Assembly: GCF_900188325.1 (NCBI RefSeq)
Contig: NZ_FZPD01000005.1
Coordinates: 521,124 to 585,123, forward strand
Direction of reading: 5' to 3'
DNA from: Ekhidna lutea
GTDB lineage: Bacteria > Bacteroidota > Bacteroidia > Cytophagales > Cyclobacteriaceae
Length of the DNA: 64,000 bases
The stretch's first letter is position 1; each line of letters starts with the position of its first letter. Positions 27,155 to 36,316 of the stretch are shown one piece after another. The notes under the pieces are model-generated. The model had not been told where the DNA came from. It ran no database searches and worked only from the letters and a program-made list of their open reading frames with translations. Made by a program: the position numbers and the translations under genes.

Positions 27155-28771
27155 TTACTTATAGCTCGTATTTTGCTTTGGAGCTCCTGCCATGATATCG
27201 TCACTGGCAAATTCCTCAAACTTCTTGAAGTTTTCTACAAATCGAGAGGCCAGATCGTTAGCTTTTTGATAGAAGCCCTGGTCGTTCTTCCATGTTTCTC
27301 TCGGACTCAAGATTGCATTTGGTACACCAGGACATGTTGTTGGAATCTCCGCTCCAAAAATTGAGTGGGTTCTGTATCCAACGTTATCAAGCTGTCCGTT
27401 CAATGCTGCTGTAATCATTGCTCGCGTATACTTCAGGCTAATTCTGTTCCCAACACCATAAGGACCACCTGTCCATCCGGTGTTTATCAACCAAACATTC
27501 ACTTCATGCTTGTCCATCTTGGCACCCAACATTTCAGCATACTTGGTAGGATGAAGAGGAAGGAATGGAGCTCCAAAACAAGCGGAGAATACCGGTTCCG
27601 GCTCAGTAACTCCAGCTTCTGTTCCAGCCACCTTAGAGGTATATCCTGAAATGAAGTGATACATCGCCTGACCTTTATTCAATCGCTGAATAGGAGGGAT
27701 CACGCCGAACGCATCACAAGTAAGGAAGAAAATATTCTTAGGAATACCACCGATCGACGGCTCCATCGCATTTCTGATGTGATGGATAGGGTATGATGCT
27801 CTGGTATTTTCTGTTACAGATGAGTTTTCATAATCGACCTCTCTTGTTCCTTCTTTGAATCTTGTATTCTCAAGAATTGCTCCATATTGGATAGCCTTGT
27901 AGATATCCGGTTCTTTCTCTTCTGTAAGGTCAATCACTTTAGCATAGCATCCACCTTCAAAATTAAAGACGTTTTTTTCTGTCCAGCCATGCTCATCGTC
28001 ACCGATCAATAGCCTGTTCGGATCAGCCGAAAGGGTAGTTTTTCCTGTTCCTGAAAGTCCGAAAAAGATCGCAGTGTCTTTTTGTTCTATTCCCATGTTC
28101 GCAGAACAGTGCATACTGAGTACACCTTGCTCATGTGGAAGCATGTAGTTAAGAACAGAGAAAATTCCTTTTTTCATCTCGCCAGAGTAAGCGGTTCCTC
28201 CAATAAGGATCATGCGCTTGGTGAAGTTGATGATGGCGAAGTTTGACTGACGTGTACCATCTGTTTCAGGATCAGCCTGAAATTCCGGAACACACAGAAT
28301 AGTAAAATTCGGATCGAAATCCTTGATCTTATATTCATCCGGGCGAAGGAACATGTTGTAAGCAAACAAGTTGTGCCACGCCATGGTATTGATTACACGT
28401 ACTCTTAATCTGTGAGTCTTATCCGCACCAGCGTACGCTTCACGCACATATACTTTTTTGTCCTCTACAAACTTTACCATCTTGTTGTAAAGCTTGTCGA
28501 AGTTATCTTCTGAAAAAGGAATGTTGATATTGCCCCACCAGACTGAATCTTTGGTGTTGGCATCTTCCACTACGAAGCGATCTTTTGGAGATCTTCCGGT
28601 GAATTTACCTGTATCGCACATCAAAGCTCCGGTAGAAGTAAGTACGCCTTCTCCGCTCTTCAATGTCTCCTCAATGAGTTCTGATTGGCTCAGGTTCCAA
28701 TGAGCTTCTTTTACTTTAATTCCTAAGTCTGAAAGATCGCTTTTGCTGGATTTTACGCCGTATTCTTGCAT
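27155..28771 (-). CDS. pckA: Phosphoenolpyruvate carboxykinase (ATP)
   Basis: 538 residues, the usual length. ATP site GLSGTGKTTLSADP, kinase-2 loop LIGDDEHGW, PEPCK-specific region GGTAYSGEMKKGIFSVLNYMLP and the oxaloacetate-binding RVRVINTMAWHN. It converts oxaloacetate and ATP to PEP, ADP and CO2, the entry step of gluconeogenesis, in the cytoplasm. It has its own terminator. Its upstream neighbour on the same strand is the SSS symporter, separated by a hairpin. Confidence 0.97.
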   Translation of the reverse strand: MQEYGVKSSKSDLSDLGIKVKEAHWNLSQSELIEETLKSGEGVLTSTGALMCDTGKFTGRSPKDRFVVEDANTKDSVWWGNINIPFSEDNFDKLYNKMVKFVEDKKVYVREAYAGADKTHRLRVRVINTMAWHNLFAYNMFLRPDEYKIKDFDPNFTILCVPEFQADPETDGTRQSNFAIINFTKRMILIGGTAYSGEMKKGIFSVLNYMLPHEQGVLSMHCSANMGIEQKDTAIFFGLSGTGKTTLSADPNRLLIGDDEHGWTEKNVFNFEGGCYAKVIDLTEEKEPDIYKAIQYGAILENTRFKEGTREVDYENSSVTENTRASYPIHHIRNAMEPSIGGIPKNIFFLTCDAFGVIPPIQRLNKGQAMYHFISGYTSKVAGTEAGVTEPEPVFSACFGAPFLPLHPTKYAEMLGAKMDKHEVNVWLINTGWTGGPYGVGNRISLKYTRAMITAALNGQLDNVGYRTHSIFGAEIPTTCPGVPNAILSPRETWKNDQGFYQKANDLASRFVENFKKFEEFASDDIMAGAPKQNTSYK

Positions 28772-28801
28772 TTTTTAATGGGGTGTTGATAAATAATAAA
28801 A

Positions 28802-28818
28802 TCCCGAACTGATCGGGA
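28802..28818 (-). terminator. Hairpin terminator upstream of pckA, downstream of the symporter
   Basis: TCCCGA actga TCGGGA forms a 6-bp stem, extended by one pair. On the minus strand it is followed by TTTTATTATTTA. It likely ends the symporter transcript after the duplicated symporter remnant. Confidence 0.55.
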
Positions 28819-28847
28819 CTCAAACGTTTGCGCGAAGTTACTTGAAG

Positions 28848-28892
28848 TCAGTCTTTCTCAAAAAAAGGATCGACTATTTCTTTTTTATTCTT
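28848..28892 (-). pseudogene. Remnant of a second SSS symporter 3' end
   Basis: In one minus-strand frame 14 codons read KNKKEIVDPFFEKD then stop. The intact symporter ends PKEVVDPFFEKGEQDD. The KE(I/V)VDPFFEK core is shared at protein level and most bases are conserved. An in-frame TAG lies directly upstream, so nothing longer survives. It is placed between the intact gene and a terminator hairpin, consistent with a duplicated or displaced gene end. Confidence 0.55.
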
Positions 28893-29031
28893 CTAACAAA
28901 GGCACACTATTCCCTTGCCGATGAGGTACGAATCGGACTTGGGAATCTCAATTCAAGTAGTGAGAAGATGCCCAAGTCTACGGCTTTTTTCAAAAGCCTT
29001 CGCGAGGGCATACTGTTTTAGTAATAGCCAC

Positions 29032-30531
29032 TTAATCGTCTTGCTCACCCTTCTCAAAAAAGGGATCAACAACCTCCTTTGGAGTTGGCTTGGTAAGCAA
29101 GCTAACAATGACCAATGCAAGTATTGAAGTGATCAATGCAGGGATAGCCACCATCTTTGAATCATAAGGAAACGACATAAAACCAAGATCAACCACTGTG
29201 CCTGTTTTATTCAACACTTCAATAACGATTACAGATAGCATTCCTGCAAGAATAGAGGCAACTCCACCTTGCTTGGTTACTCGCTTCCAGAAGAAGGTTG
29301 CTAACAGAGGAGGGGCCAGAGCAGCTCCGATCATGGTATAGGAGATAAAGGCCATTGACAATATCTCTTCAAACTGTGTCATAATTAGGTAGGCTATGAA
29401 TCCAAGGATTACAATGGCTGTTCGCTGGATGATCAATTTTGTTTTATCCGAAGCATTCTTAATGAAATACTTTTCCAGTATATCGCGTGAAAGATTGGTT
29501 GAGGTCACCATCAGGAAGGTATTTCCTGTCGATAAAATGATGGCTGCCCCTCCGGCAAAAAGTAATGATCCGACAAATGCCGGCAGTTGTTCAAACCCAA
29601 TTCGAAGAATGATCTCTTCTGACATGGGAGCATTAACCGACCCATCAGGCATAAAAAACCTCGGATCGTGTGCGTAAATAGCAAAACCTACTACTGCTAA
29701 AAGACACATAAGGAATTCGATTCCTACCACCCCGATGAACATACCCATTACTGCTTTTTTTGCTGATTTGGCATCTTTCGCTGAAGAAAATTTTTGATAG
29801 ACACTGCTTTCACTAAGCATGAGTATGAGTGTTGGTAGCATGATTCCTATGTACCACGTAGGTTCGTGACCTTCAAATACCGAAAGGTGATTTGGACTAA
29901 CCTCGTTGATGGTATCTACCACATTTTCCCAGCCACCAAAACCAGATATGGCAAATGGAACCGCCAGAATAATAGCGAGAATCATAATGATGCCATTGAA
30001 TATATCGATGGACACAATTGAAACCATTCCTGCCAGAGCAGTAAAAGCAATGATGAGTAAAAAGGTGATTAGCGTACCTTGCTCTACTGAAATGCCACCT
30101 TCTGTTAAAATAGATAAGAACCTACCACCCCCTTTAAACTGGTAGCCTGCAATGATGAGGTATGCAACAATGATGGTAATAGTTCCTAATAAACGTGCAA
30201 GTGGTGAATAGCGCTTTTCCAGTATGTCTGTAAGGGTATACTGAGATATTCTGCGAACTCTTGCGGCAATGAAGTAAACAGCTAATATGCCGATCCATGC
30301 ACCAAGTGAAAACCATAGCTCGGAAAACCCAACCTGAAAAGTGAGCCCGGCAGTACCGAACAAGCTACCAGATCCTATCCAGGTTGTCACCAAGGTTCCT
30401 ACAAGTAAATAAACCGGTACATTTCTTCCGGCTACTACAAAGTCTTCTTCGTTCTTTACTCCTCTGCTTTTGTAAATAATGATTCCTGCTAGAATCAGAA
30501 TGTATCCAATGGTTACTATTAAATAGGTCAT
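29032..30531 (-). CDS. Sodium:solute symporter (SSS family)
   Basis: 499 residues with about 13 transmembrane helices. Family features: GRNVPVYLLVGTLVTTWIGSGSLFGTAGL in the first helices, the Na2-site region around SGFGG and the later FAGGAAIILSTGNTFLMVTSTNLSRDI. It imports an organic solute with Na+, but the substrate (sugar, carboxylate, proline or pantothenate) cannot be told. The C-terminus is short and charged. A fragment of a similar C-terminus is present 140 bp downstream. Confidence 0.92.
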   Translation of the reverse strand: MTYLIVTIGYILILAGIIIYKSRGVKNEEDFVVAGRNVPVYLLVGTLVTTWIGSGSLFGTAGLTFQVGFSELWFSLGAWIGILAVYFIAARVRRISQYTLTDILEKRYSPLARLLGTITIIVAYLIIAGYQFKGGGRFLSILTEGGISVEQGTLITFLLIIAFTALAGMVSIVSIDIFNGIIMILAIILAVPFAISGFGGWENVVDTINEVSPNHLSVFEGHEPTWYIGIMLPTLILMLSESSVYQKFSSAKDAKSAKKAVMGMFIGVVGIEFLMCLLAVVGFAIYAHDPRFFMPDGSVNAPMSEEIILRIGFEQLPAFVGSLLFAGGAAIILSTGNTFLMVTSTNLSRDILEKYFIKNASDKTKLIIQRTAIVILGFIAYLIMTQFEEILSMAFISYTMIGAALAPPLLATFFWKRVTKQGGVASILAGMLSVIVIEVLNKTGTVVDLGFMSFPYDSKMVAIPALITSILALVIVSLLTKPTPKEVVDPFFEKGEQDD

Positions 30532-30558
30532 GCTGCTTATTTAAAATAAGCCGCCAAT

Positions 30559-31278
30559 TTAATCATTCTCCACTTCTTGGATAATCTGTTTGATAATATC
30601 ATTAAACTTTTTCGGTGCTTCTATGGAGGCGTAATGTCCGCATTGATCAATTTGAAAAATCTTATTGATTCCTTTTAGCTTTTTGATGTAATCTATGTTT
30701 GGGGTGGGGTCTTGTTTTCCGTGTATTACATAGGCAGGAACAGATAGCTTTTCAAGTATTTTAATTTCATCCATGAGTTCACCGTTTAAGATGGATTTGC
30801 CAAGAATCTCTCTGAATTTCGGATCTGTATTCTTAAAGTCGCTCAATAGCAATGGCCATACTTTTTCATTGACAGCAATCTCCTTCATAGCGTTTTCAAT
30901 AACTTCCTGGGTGTAATCTGCCTCCAGGAATATTCCGAGTATATCTGTAGGCATAAAGGCCTCCTCAATATTCAACGGTCTTTTCAATGGAGGTGAGGCG
31001 AAAAACACGAGCCCTACGCAGTTTTTGAGCTGAGGAGTGACTTCAATGGCAATATGACCACCCAATGAATTTCCGATCAGGAGAAATGGTTCATCCTGAG
31101 GGATATGGCGAATGGCAAAAGCTCGAAGTTCATCCAGGCTATAATCACTCTCCGGGTTACTGGAAAAATCCCCTCCATGACCGGGAAATGTAATGGTGTG
31201 AACATCTTCAAATACATCTCTCAGATCATTAAAAACCGCTGGTGATGACGAATTTCCATGTAAGCAGACTAGTCTCAT
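30559..31278 (-). CDS. Alpha/beta-fold hydrolase
   Basis: 239 residues. Nucleophile elbow GNSLGGH (Ser71), oxyanion LHGNSSS near the N-terminus, acid in HGKQDPTPN and catalytic His in QCGHYASIEAP. The cap is a short helical insertion around 95-150. No signal peptide, so a cytoplasmic esterase or lactonase-type enzyme of unknown substrate. It lies 27 bp upstream of the symporter gene on the same strand and may be cotranscribed. Confidence 0.9.
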   Translation of the reverse strand: MRLVCLHGNSSSPAVFNDLRDVFEDVHTITFPGHGGDFSSNPESDYSLDELRAFAIRHIPQDEPFLLIGNSLGGHIAIEVTPQLKNCVGLVFFASPPLKRPLNIEEAFMPTDILGIFLEADYTQEVIENAMKEIAVNEKVWPLLLSDFKNTDPKFREILGKSILNGELMDEIKILEKLSVPAYVIHGKQDPTPNIDYIKKLKGINKIFQIDQCGHYASIEAPKKFNDIIKQIIQEVEND

Positions 31279-31349
31279 AGGTGAAAACTGGTTTAGTTAT
31301 TAGCTAAAATTTAAGTAAATTGATATTGATCAACGAATGAAATCAAAAA

Positions 31350-32039
31350 ATGGACATTTCACATTTGGTTTCAAGGTTCTCGCAAGAGCCAACCGATAGC
31401 TACCTGAGTCCACAGTCTCTGGATAAAAAGCCTGAATATGAGATTAGGGAGCAGTCCATTATTTGTCTGACCAAACAAAAGTTATTTGGATATGCACCTG
31501 CAGAAATAAAGCGTATTTCTCAGCTATATGAAGTGATCCATCCCGAAGATCGGGATATGGTCATCCGGTTTTCAAAAGCATCTATAGATCACTTTAATAA
31601 TGGCAATCTGAAACCGGGCCGTTCTCAAACAAAAATTGTATTTCGGGTCATTGGTAAGAACAGCAAACAGTACTACTACTTGAGGCACGCCATTATAAAT
31701 GGTGTCAAAAACAATGAGATCGCATCTAATTATACTTACTTGAGTGATCTGACCTGGTTAAAGCCTAAGGTCGGTTCATGGAAGTTAAATGGGCCAGGAG
31801 CAGAACATTTTAGGTTTCACCGGTCAAATGGAACTGAATATGAATGTGTTTTCACAAAACGTGAAAAGGAAATCCTGAGATTGTTGGCTCGTGGATTTTA
31901 CTCGAAAGATATTGCTCAAGGTCTGAAACTTTCCAAACATACTGTAGATACGCATCGAAGAAATATGATTCGCAAGGCTAAGGTGGCCAATACTGCTGAA
32001 CTATTATCATTAGCATGGGATATGAATCTAAAAATATAG
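31350..32039 (+). CDS. PAS-LuxR transcriptional regulator, array member 1
   Basis: 229 residues: a PAS_3-like sensor at about 35-150 (LFGYAPAEIKRISQLYEVIHPEDRDMV) and a C-terminal LuxR/GerE HTH (FTKREKEILRLLARGFYSKDIAQGLKLSKHTVDTHRRNM). There is no receiver or kinase domain, so it probably binds a small ligand or a protein partner directly. It is the first of four homologous genes. Its last 25 bases are also the first 25 bases of gene 2, in another frame. Confidence 0.9.
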   Translation: MDISHLVSRFSQEPTDSYLSPQSLDKKPEYEIREQSIICLTKQKLFGYAPAEIKRISQLYEVIHPEDRDMVIRFSKASIDHFNNGNLKPGRSQTKIVFRVIGKNSKQYYYLRHAIINGVKNNEIASNYTYLSDLTWLKPKVGSWKLNGPGAEHFRFHRSNGTEYECVFTKREKEILRLLARGFYSKDIAQGLKLSKHTVDTHRRNMIRKAKVANTAELLSLAWDMNLKI

Positions 32040-32737
32040 GCTGGATCGATACGGAATATCTTTTCCAGGTTGAAGCATCTGAAAAAGAGATCATCCGTAA
32101 TTTTTGGGACGCTGAATTTAACCGGCCCTTTTATGAAGTTGGGCAAGATGTTTTCTTAACACAAGCTAAATCTAAACTGGCTGGATTCGCAGCTTCTGAT
32201 TTTAAATCTGTAGATGACATATATGCATTAATTCATCCTGATGATGTGAATCATGTCGTGAATTTTTCAATTCGTGGGTTAGATTTTGTCAATCATGAAA
32301 TGAAAATGCCACTCTTATGCAGGTCTCAGTTTGTTTTACGCTTAAAATCAAAATGCGGTTCCTACAAAACATACCTTAGGGAATGCTTCATAAATGGAGT
32401 TAAAGGAGGAAAGGCGACCCGAAATGTAGGATATTTAAAGGATATCTCATGGATGAACGGGGTGCAAATCAGGGCATGGAAAATGGACGGTGAAGGCGCG
32501 GAGTTTTTCGATTACAGTTTTCCTGAAGCCAGGAAATTCACTAAGACACTAACATCTCGGGAAATTGAAATATTGAGACTCCTCGCCCGAGGCTTCCACT
32601 CCAGGGATATTGCCGAAGCTCTTAAGATTTCGCGACTTACAGTAGATACACATCGCAGGAATATGCTCAGAAAGGTAGAAGCGGCAAACACACCCGAATT
32701 ACTCACTTTAGCATGGGATATGAATCTAAAAATATAG
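32015..32737 (+). CDS. PAS-LuxR transcriptional regulator, array member 2
   Basis: 240 residues, the same PAS plus LuxR architecture (PAS around KLAGFAASDFKSVDDIYALIHPDDVNHV; HTH LTSREIEILRLLARGFHSRDIAEALKISRLTVDTHRRNM). The ATG at 32015 lies inside the end of gene 1 (25-bp overlap), which couples translation. No later in-frame ATG precedes the PAS domain, which supports this start. Very similar to member 3, so the pair duplicated most recently. Confidence 0.9.
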   Translation: MGYESKNIGWIDTEYLFQVEASEKEIIRNFWDAEFNRPFYEVGQDVFLTQAKSKLAGFAASDFKSVDDIYALIHPDDVNHVVNFSIRGLDFVNHEMKMPLLCRSQFVLRLKSKCGSYKTYLRECFINGVKGGKATRNVGYLKDISWMNGVQIRAWKMDGEGAEFFDYSFPEARKFTKTLTSREIEILRLLARGFHSRDIAEALKISRLTVDTHRRNMLRKVEAANTPELLTLAWDMNLKI

Positions 32738-33438
32738 CGATAGATGACTTGAAAGGGGTCTTTGAACCGAGTGCCAATTCGGAGGAACAGGTTGTTCGTG
32801 ATTACTTTTCTGTAGAATCCCAGGGACCAACATATGAGGTAGGCAAAGATCAATTTCACATAAACAAAAGAGTGCGACGAATTGTAGGTTATTCAACCTC
32901 TGAACTTAAGTCTTTGGATGATCTATATGCATTAATTCATCCAAACGACCTGGATTTTGCGCTGGACTTTTCAATTAAAGCGATTAGTTTTTCGAATCGT
33001 AAAATCGATGATTTGTTCACTTGTCGGACACAATCAGTTTTTAGGATGAAGGGAAAAGGGGGAAACTACAGACTTGTGAATCGAGAATCGTTGATCAGTG
33101 GGGCAAAAGATGGAAAAATCACTCGAAATGTGACCTACCTGAATGACATTTCCTGGATGAAAGGTGTAAAAAGTGGCTCGTGGAAAGTTGAAGGTGATCA
33201 TGCCGAATTGTTTGATTACAAGTATTCTGAAATTGAAGGCTTTTCCGATGTATTAACAAGTCGCGAAGCTGAGATATTGAGACTCCTGGCCCGCGGCTTT
33301 CACTCCAGGGATATTGCTGAAGCCCTCCAAATCTCAAGACTAACAGTAGATACACATCGAAGAAATATGCTCCGAAAGGTAGATGTGGCAAACACACCCG
33401 AATTACTCACTTTGGCGCGGGATATGAATCTTTTCTAA
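32713..33438 (+). CDS. PAS-LuxR transcriptional regulator, array member 3
   Basis: 241 residues. PAS region RIVGYSTSELKSLDDLYALIHPNDLDFAL and HTH LTSREAEILRLLARGFHSRDIAEALQISRLTVDTHRRNM. Its ATG again sits in a 25-base overlap with the end of the previous gene, and this overlap is identical base for base to that between members 1 and 2. The HTH is nearly identical to that of member 2, so DNA targets may be shared, while the PAS parts have diverged. Confidence 0.9.
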   Translation: MGYESKNIAIDDLKGVFEPSANSEEQVVRDYFSVESQGPTYEVGKDQFHINKRVRRIVGYSTSELKSLDDLYALIHPNDLDFALDFSIKAISFSNRKIDDLFTCRTQSVFRMKGKGGNYRLVNRESLISGAKDGKITRNVTYLNDISWMKGVKSGSWKVEGDHAELFDYKYSEIEGFSDVLTSREAEILRLLARGFHSRDIAEALQISRLTVDTHRRNMLRKVDVANTPELLTLARDMNLF

Positions 33439-34221
33439 ATGATTGATAATAAATCAAACGCAGTGGCCATGAACAAGGTGTGGCAAACCTTCAAATCCAA
33501 CTTTGGAGAAGTAACTCCTCTTAAAAGGCCTCAACTTGAAAAGTACTTGGGTGACCTGTTTTGTGTGGGCGATTTTTATTATTACGTAATTGACTTTTCA
33601 TCTTTTCCTGAGCTTAACCTGTCTTACATAGACCAAACTGCACTTGATTACCACGGTGTTTCAAAGGAGCAATTTTCATTAGACTATGTTCTATCGTCCG
33701 TTCATAAAGAGGACATGCCTTTTTGTACAGCCTGTGAAAATGTAATTATGGAATATTTTGCAAGCCTGGAAAAGGGAGAAATGCTGAATTATAAAAGTAG
33801 CTATACGCTACGAATAAAAGATGCCTCTAATGAGTTTCAGTTCATCCAGCATCAGGGGGTTCCAATCGCGCTGGATGCAGATGGTGGAATGACGCATGCC
33901 CTGAATGTACATACCAATGTGAGTCACATCACCAATGAATCCTGTGGGAGTATGTCGCTTCTTGGACTCAACGGACGACCCTCATTTGTAGGAATAGATC
34001 CTTTCAATCCTTCGTTTAGCAAAAAATCCAACCCACTATCAAACAGAGAGCGGGAAGTGCTGTCATTACTGTCTCGCTGGTTTACCTCAAAAGACATAGG
34101 CAAGTCTTTGAAGATTTCTGAACACACCGTCGGCACGCACCGAAGGGCCATGCTGCGAAAATTGGATGTAGCCAACACAATAGAGTTGATCCAAAGAGCG
34201 AAAGCCATGCTCTTGTTCTAA
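33439..34221 (+). CDS. PAS-LuxR transcriptional regulator, array member 4 (divergent)
   Basis: 260 residues, beginning at the base after the stop of member 3. It keeps a PAS-like sensor (SYIDQTALDYHGVSKEQFSLDYVLSSVHKEDMPF) and a LuxR HTH (LSNREREVLSLLSRWFTSKDIGKSLKISEHTVGTHRRAM) but is clearly older or faster evolving than the others. THRRAM replaces THRRNM. The 25-base overlap seen between earlier genes is absent here because the ATG in the donor gene end has been lost. Confidence 0.88.
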   Translation: MIDNKSNAVAMNKVWQTFKSNFGEVTPLKRPQLEKYLGDLFCVGDFYYYVIDFSSFPELNLSYIDQTALDYHGVSKEQFSLDYVLSSVHKEDMPFCTACENVIMEYFASLEKGEMLNYKSSYTLRIKDASNEFQFIQHQGVPIALDADGGMTHALNVHTNVSHITNESCGSMSLLGLNGRPSFVGIDPFNPSFSKKSNPLSNREREVLSLLSRWFTSKDIGKSLKISEHTVGTHRRAMLRKLDVANTIELIQRAKAMLLF

Positions 34222-34361
34222 TATTTTCTCCACACAAAGTCAATACCAATTAAGGGTTATTTAGCACCTAATCAATACTCATTGTTGGGTATTGACATTT
34301 ATTATTCGCTTCACAAACTTGATGAATCAAATTTTCACTCATTAATAAGAATAAAAATGTC

Positions 34362-36074
34362 ATGAAAGCTTTAACCCTCATCGCCCTGTTTGTAACTATG
34401 ATAACTTTTCAATGCTGTGATTTAGGCTCAGATGAAGATAATTCACTGCTTGAAGCAAATTTTAGTGTGGTTGAAAGAAATGTAGGCACGGACGAGCAAG
34501 TGCTATTTCAAGATGAATCCACAGGCAATCCTTCTACATGGCTGTGGGAGTTTCCCGGAGGCTCCCCGGAAACATCTACAGAGCAGAATCCTACGGTGAC
34601 ATATGCAGAGGAAGGTTTTAAATCAGTTACGCTTACTGTTTCTAATGGAAGTGAAACTGATATGGTGGAAAAAATAGATTACATAGAGGTGGACTCAGAT
34701 CCAACTGTTGAAGATGATTTTGTAGCTGAATTTGAAGTGGATAAAAATGTGGTTGAAGTTGGAGAGGAAGTTCAATTCACAGATATTACTGAAGGAGCTA
34801 CTTCATGGGAGTGGGAATTTCCCGGTGGTAATCCGGAAGTTTCGACTGAACAAAATCCAATTGTCACATATTCAACTGCCGGCTTCAAGACTGTTGTTTT
34901 AGTTGTCACTAATGGTGAGGGTAAGACTAGTGTGAGTGAGAATGAAAACTTTATTGAAGTAATTACCCCACAACTAACTGAGAGTGAGCTTATAGAGAAG
35001 TATGATCAGGCTTTGATAGACTTGAAGCAATTCATTCAATATACTTATCTCTTTGATGCAGTGCTCACAAATCAATATGAACTCAGCGGGGATTGGTCAG
35101 ACATTTACAATCATACATATTCTCCAAACAGTGTTAAAGTGGAGAAGTTATGGAATGATGGTTTCCAAATATTAGATGATATCGCATTGATGTATTTGAA
35201 TCTTTCAAATATTTCAGATCAAGAACTAATGAATCTGTACGATAGTAGATTGATTATAGTGGATTCATATGTTAGACATAGTCTATTAAACTATTTTGGA
35301 TACATTCCTTTTTACGGACCCCTGAAAACAGATGAACTCAGTTGGAGGGTTGCGACGTTGGCAACAATCGAGGATACAGATCTGTTGATATACGATATTT
35401 CAGGACAGGCAAACAGTCTACCGGAATTTGATAATGGCTATTATGTAGAATATGGCTCTGAGGTAACATTCACAGACGCGTTCCTTAAAGCTTTTAGAAT
35501 GCGATTTAGCCTGACGTCTATAAGCGGTTTAACGCTGAGAGACCCTTTTGATATAGAAGCTGATTTTGAAGACATAGCGCTAAATCATGTTTATATACAG
35601 AGTCCTTATGAGGAAATTTTTGATAACGGATGGAGACGTGAAAGTATTTTGGGTTTTGCAGCTGACGGGGATGCAGAATTCAGTAGTTTTTTCAACATAG
35701 GCGATTATGTGCCGGTTATTCGAGCAACAGAACCCACACTTATTTATTTAGAGACCTATTTGAGGCAAAGAAATCCAGATGAGATTATTGGTGATGAGGC
35801 TGATGAAATAAATGATTTTGAAGCCATTTATAATGAATTAGCCACTTATCATGGATACGAAGGCTTGCCAACAACTACAAATGAAGAAATTCTGGATATT
35901 TTATTTGAGGTTTGGATAGAGGATTTTAGGTATGAAGGAAGAGCATTCCAGGTGATGAAGCGCTTTGACAAAGCCAGAGATATGCTTGGCATAGAAGATT
36001 ACCAACAATTGCTTCCAATTCCACAATCTGCGATTGATGCTAATGTAAATATTGTTCAGAATGAGGGGTATTGA
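34362..36074 (+). CDS. PKD-PKD-SusD/RagB-like lipoprotein
   Basis: 570 residues. The signal ends in FQCC (lipoprotein-type Cys18/19). Two PKD-like beta-sandwich domains occupy about 30-115 and 123-205, each with the WEFPGG(S/N)PE(T/V)STEQNP(T/I)VTY core. From about 212 to the end the sequence is SusD-like: the helical TPR core, and a clear SusD-type C-terminus, LPIPQSAIDANVNIVQNEGY. SusD proteins bind nutrients at the surface as the lid of a SusC TonB channel. No susC gene is adjacent. It has its own terminator. Confidence 0.85.
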   Translation: MKALTLIALFVTMITFQCCDLGSDEDNSLLEANFSVVERNVGTDEQVLFQDESTGNPSTWLWEFPGGSPETSTEQNPTVTYAEEGFKSVTLTVSNGSETDMVEKIDYIEVDSDPTVEDDFVAEFEVDKNVVEVGEEVQFTDITEGATSWEWEFPGGNPEVSTEQNPIVTYSTAGFKTVVLVVTNGEGKTSVSENENFIEVITPQLTESELIEKYDQALIDLKQFIQYTYLFDAVLTNQYELSGDWSDIYNHTYSPNSVKVEKLWNDGFQILDDIALMYLNLSNISDQELMNLYDSRLIIVDSYVRHSLLNYFGYIPFYGPLKTDELSWRVATLATIEDTDLLIYDISGQANSLPEFDNGYYVEYGSEVTFTDAFLKAFRMRFSLTSISGLTLRDPFDIEADFEDIALNHVYIQSPYEEIFDNGWRRESILGFAADGDAEFSSFFNIGDYVPVIRATEPTLIYLETYLRQRNPDEIIGDEADEINDFEAIYNELATYHGYEGLPTTTNEEILDILFEVWIEDFRYEGRAFQVMKRFDKARDMLGIEDYQQLLPIPQSAIDANVNIVQNEGY

Positions 36075-36176
36075 TGATGATTATTTGATTTAAATAATCA
36101 ATTGATTATTCTGAATTATTCCTAGAGACTTTATAAAAAAAATAAAACTAAGGCAGATTCAACCATTGTGTTGATC

Positions 36177-36207
36177 TAAAAACCAGCCCAAGGGGCTGGT
36201 TTTTTTG
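36177..36207 (+). terminator. Rho-independent terminator after the SusD-like gene
   Basis: AAACCAGCCC, loop AAG(G), GGCTGGTTT with a run of seven T. It lies about 105 bp after the stop codon and isolates this gene from the thr operon. Confidence 0.85.
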
Positions 36208-36279
36208 TTTAATAATAAATTTAGGATGGGCACACAGGCTGAGATTACAAAATGAATATGCAATATTCACCTGGATTAT

Positions 36280-36309
36280 TTTGATTATCCAATTACAACA
36301 TTACATTTG
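36280..36309 (+). promoter_or_regulatory. Promoter of the thr operon
   Basis: TTTG at 36280-36283 and the perfect -7 box TACATTTG at 36302-36309 are separated by 18 bp, identical in spacing to the promoter at 13997. The predicted start (about 36314-36316) is almost at the ATG of the leader peptide (36317), so the leader may be leaderless or nearly so. Confidence 0.6.
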
Positions 36310-36316
36310 GCATCAA

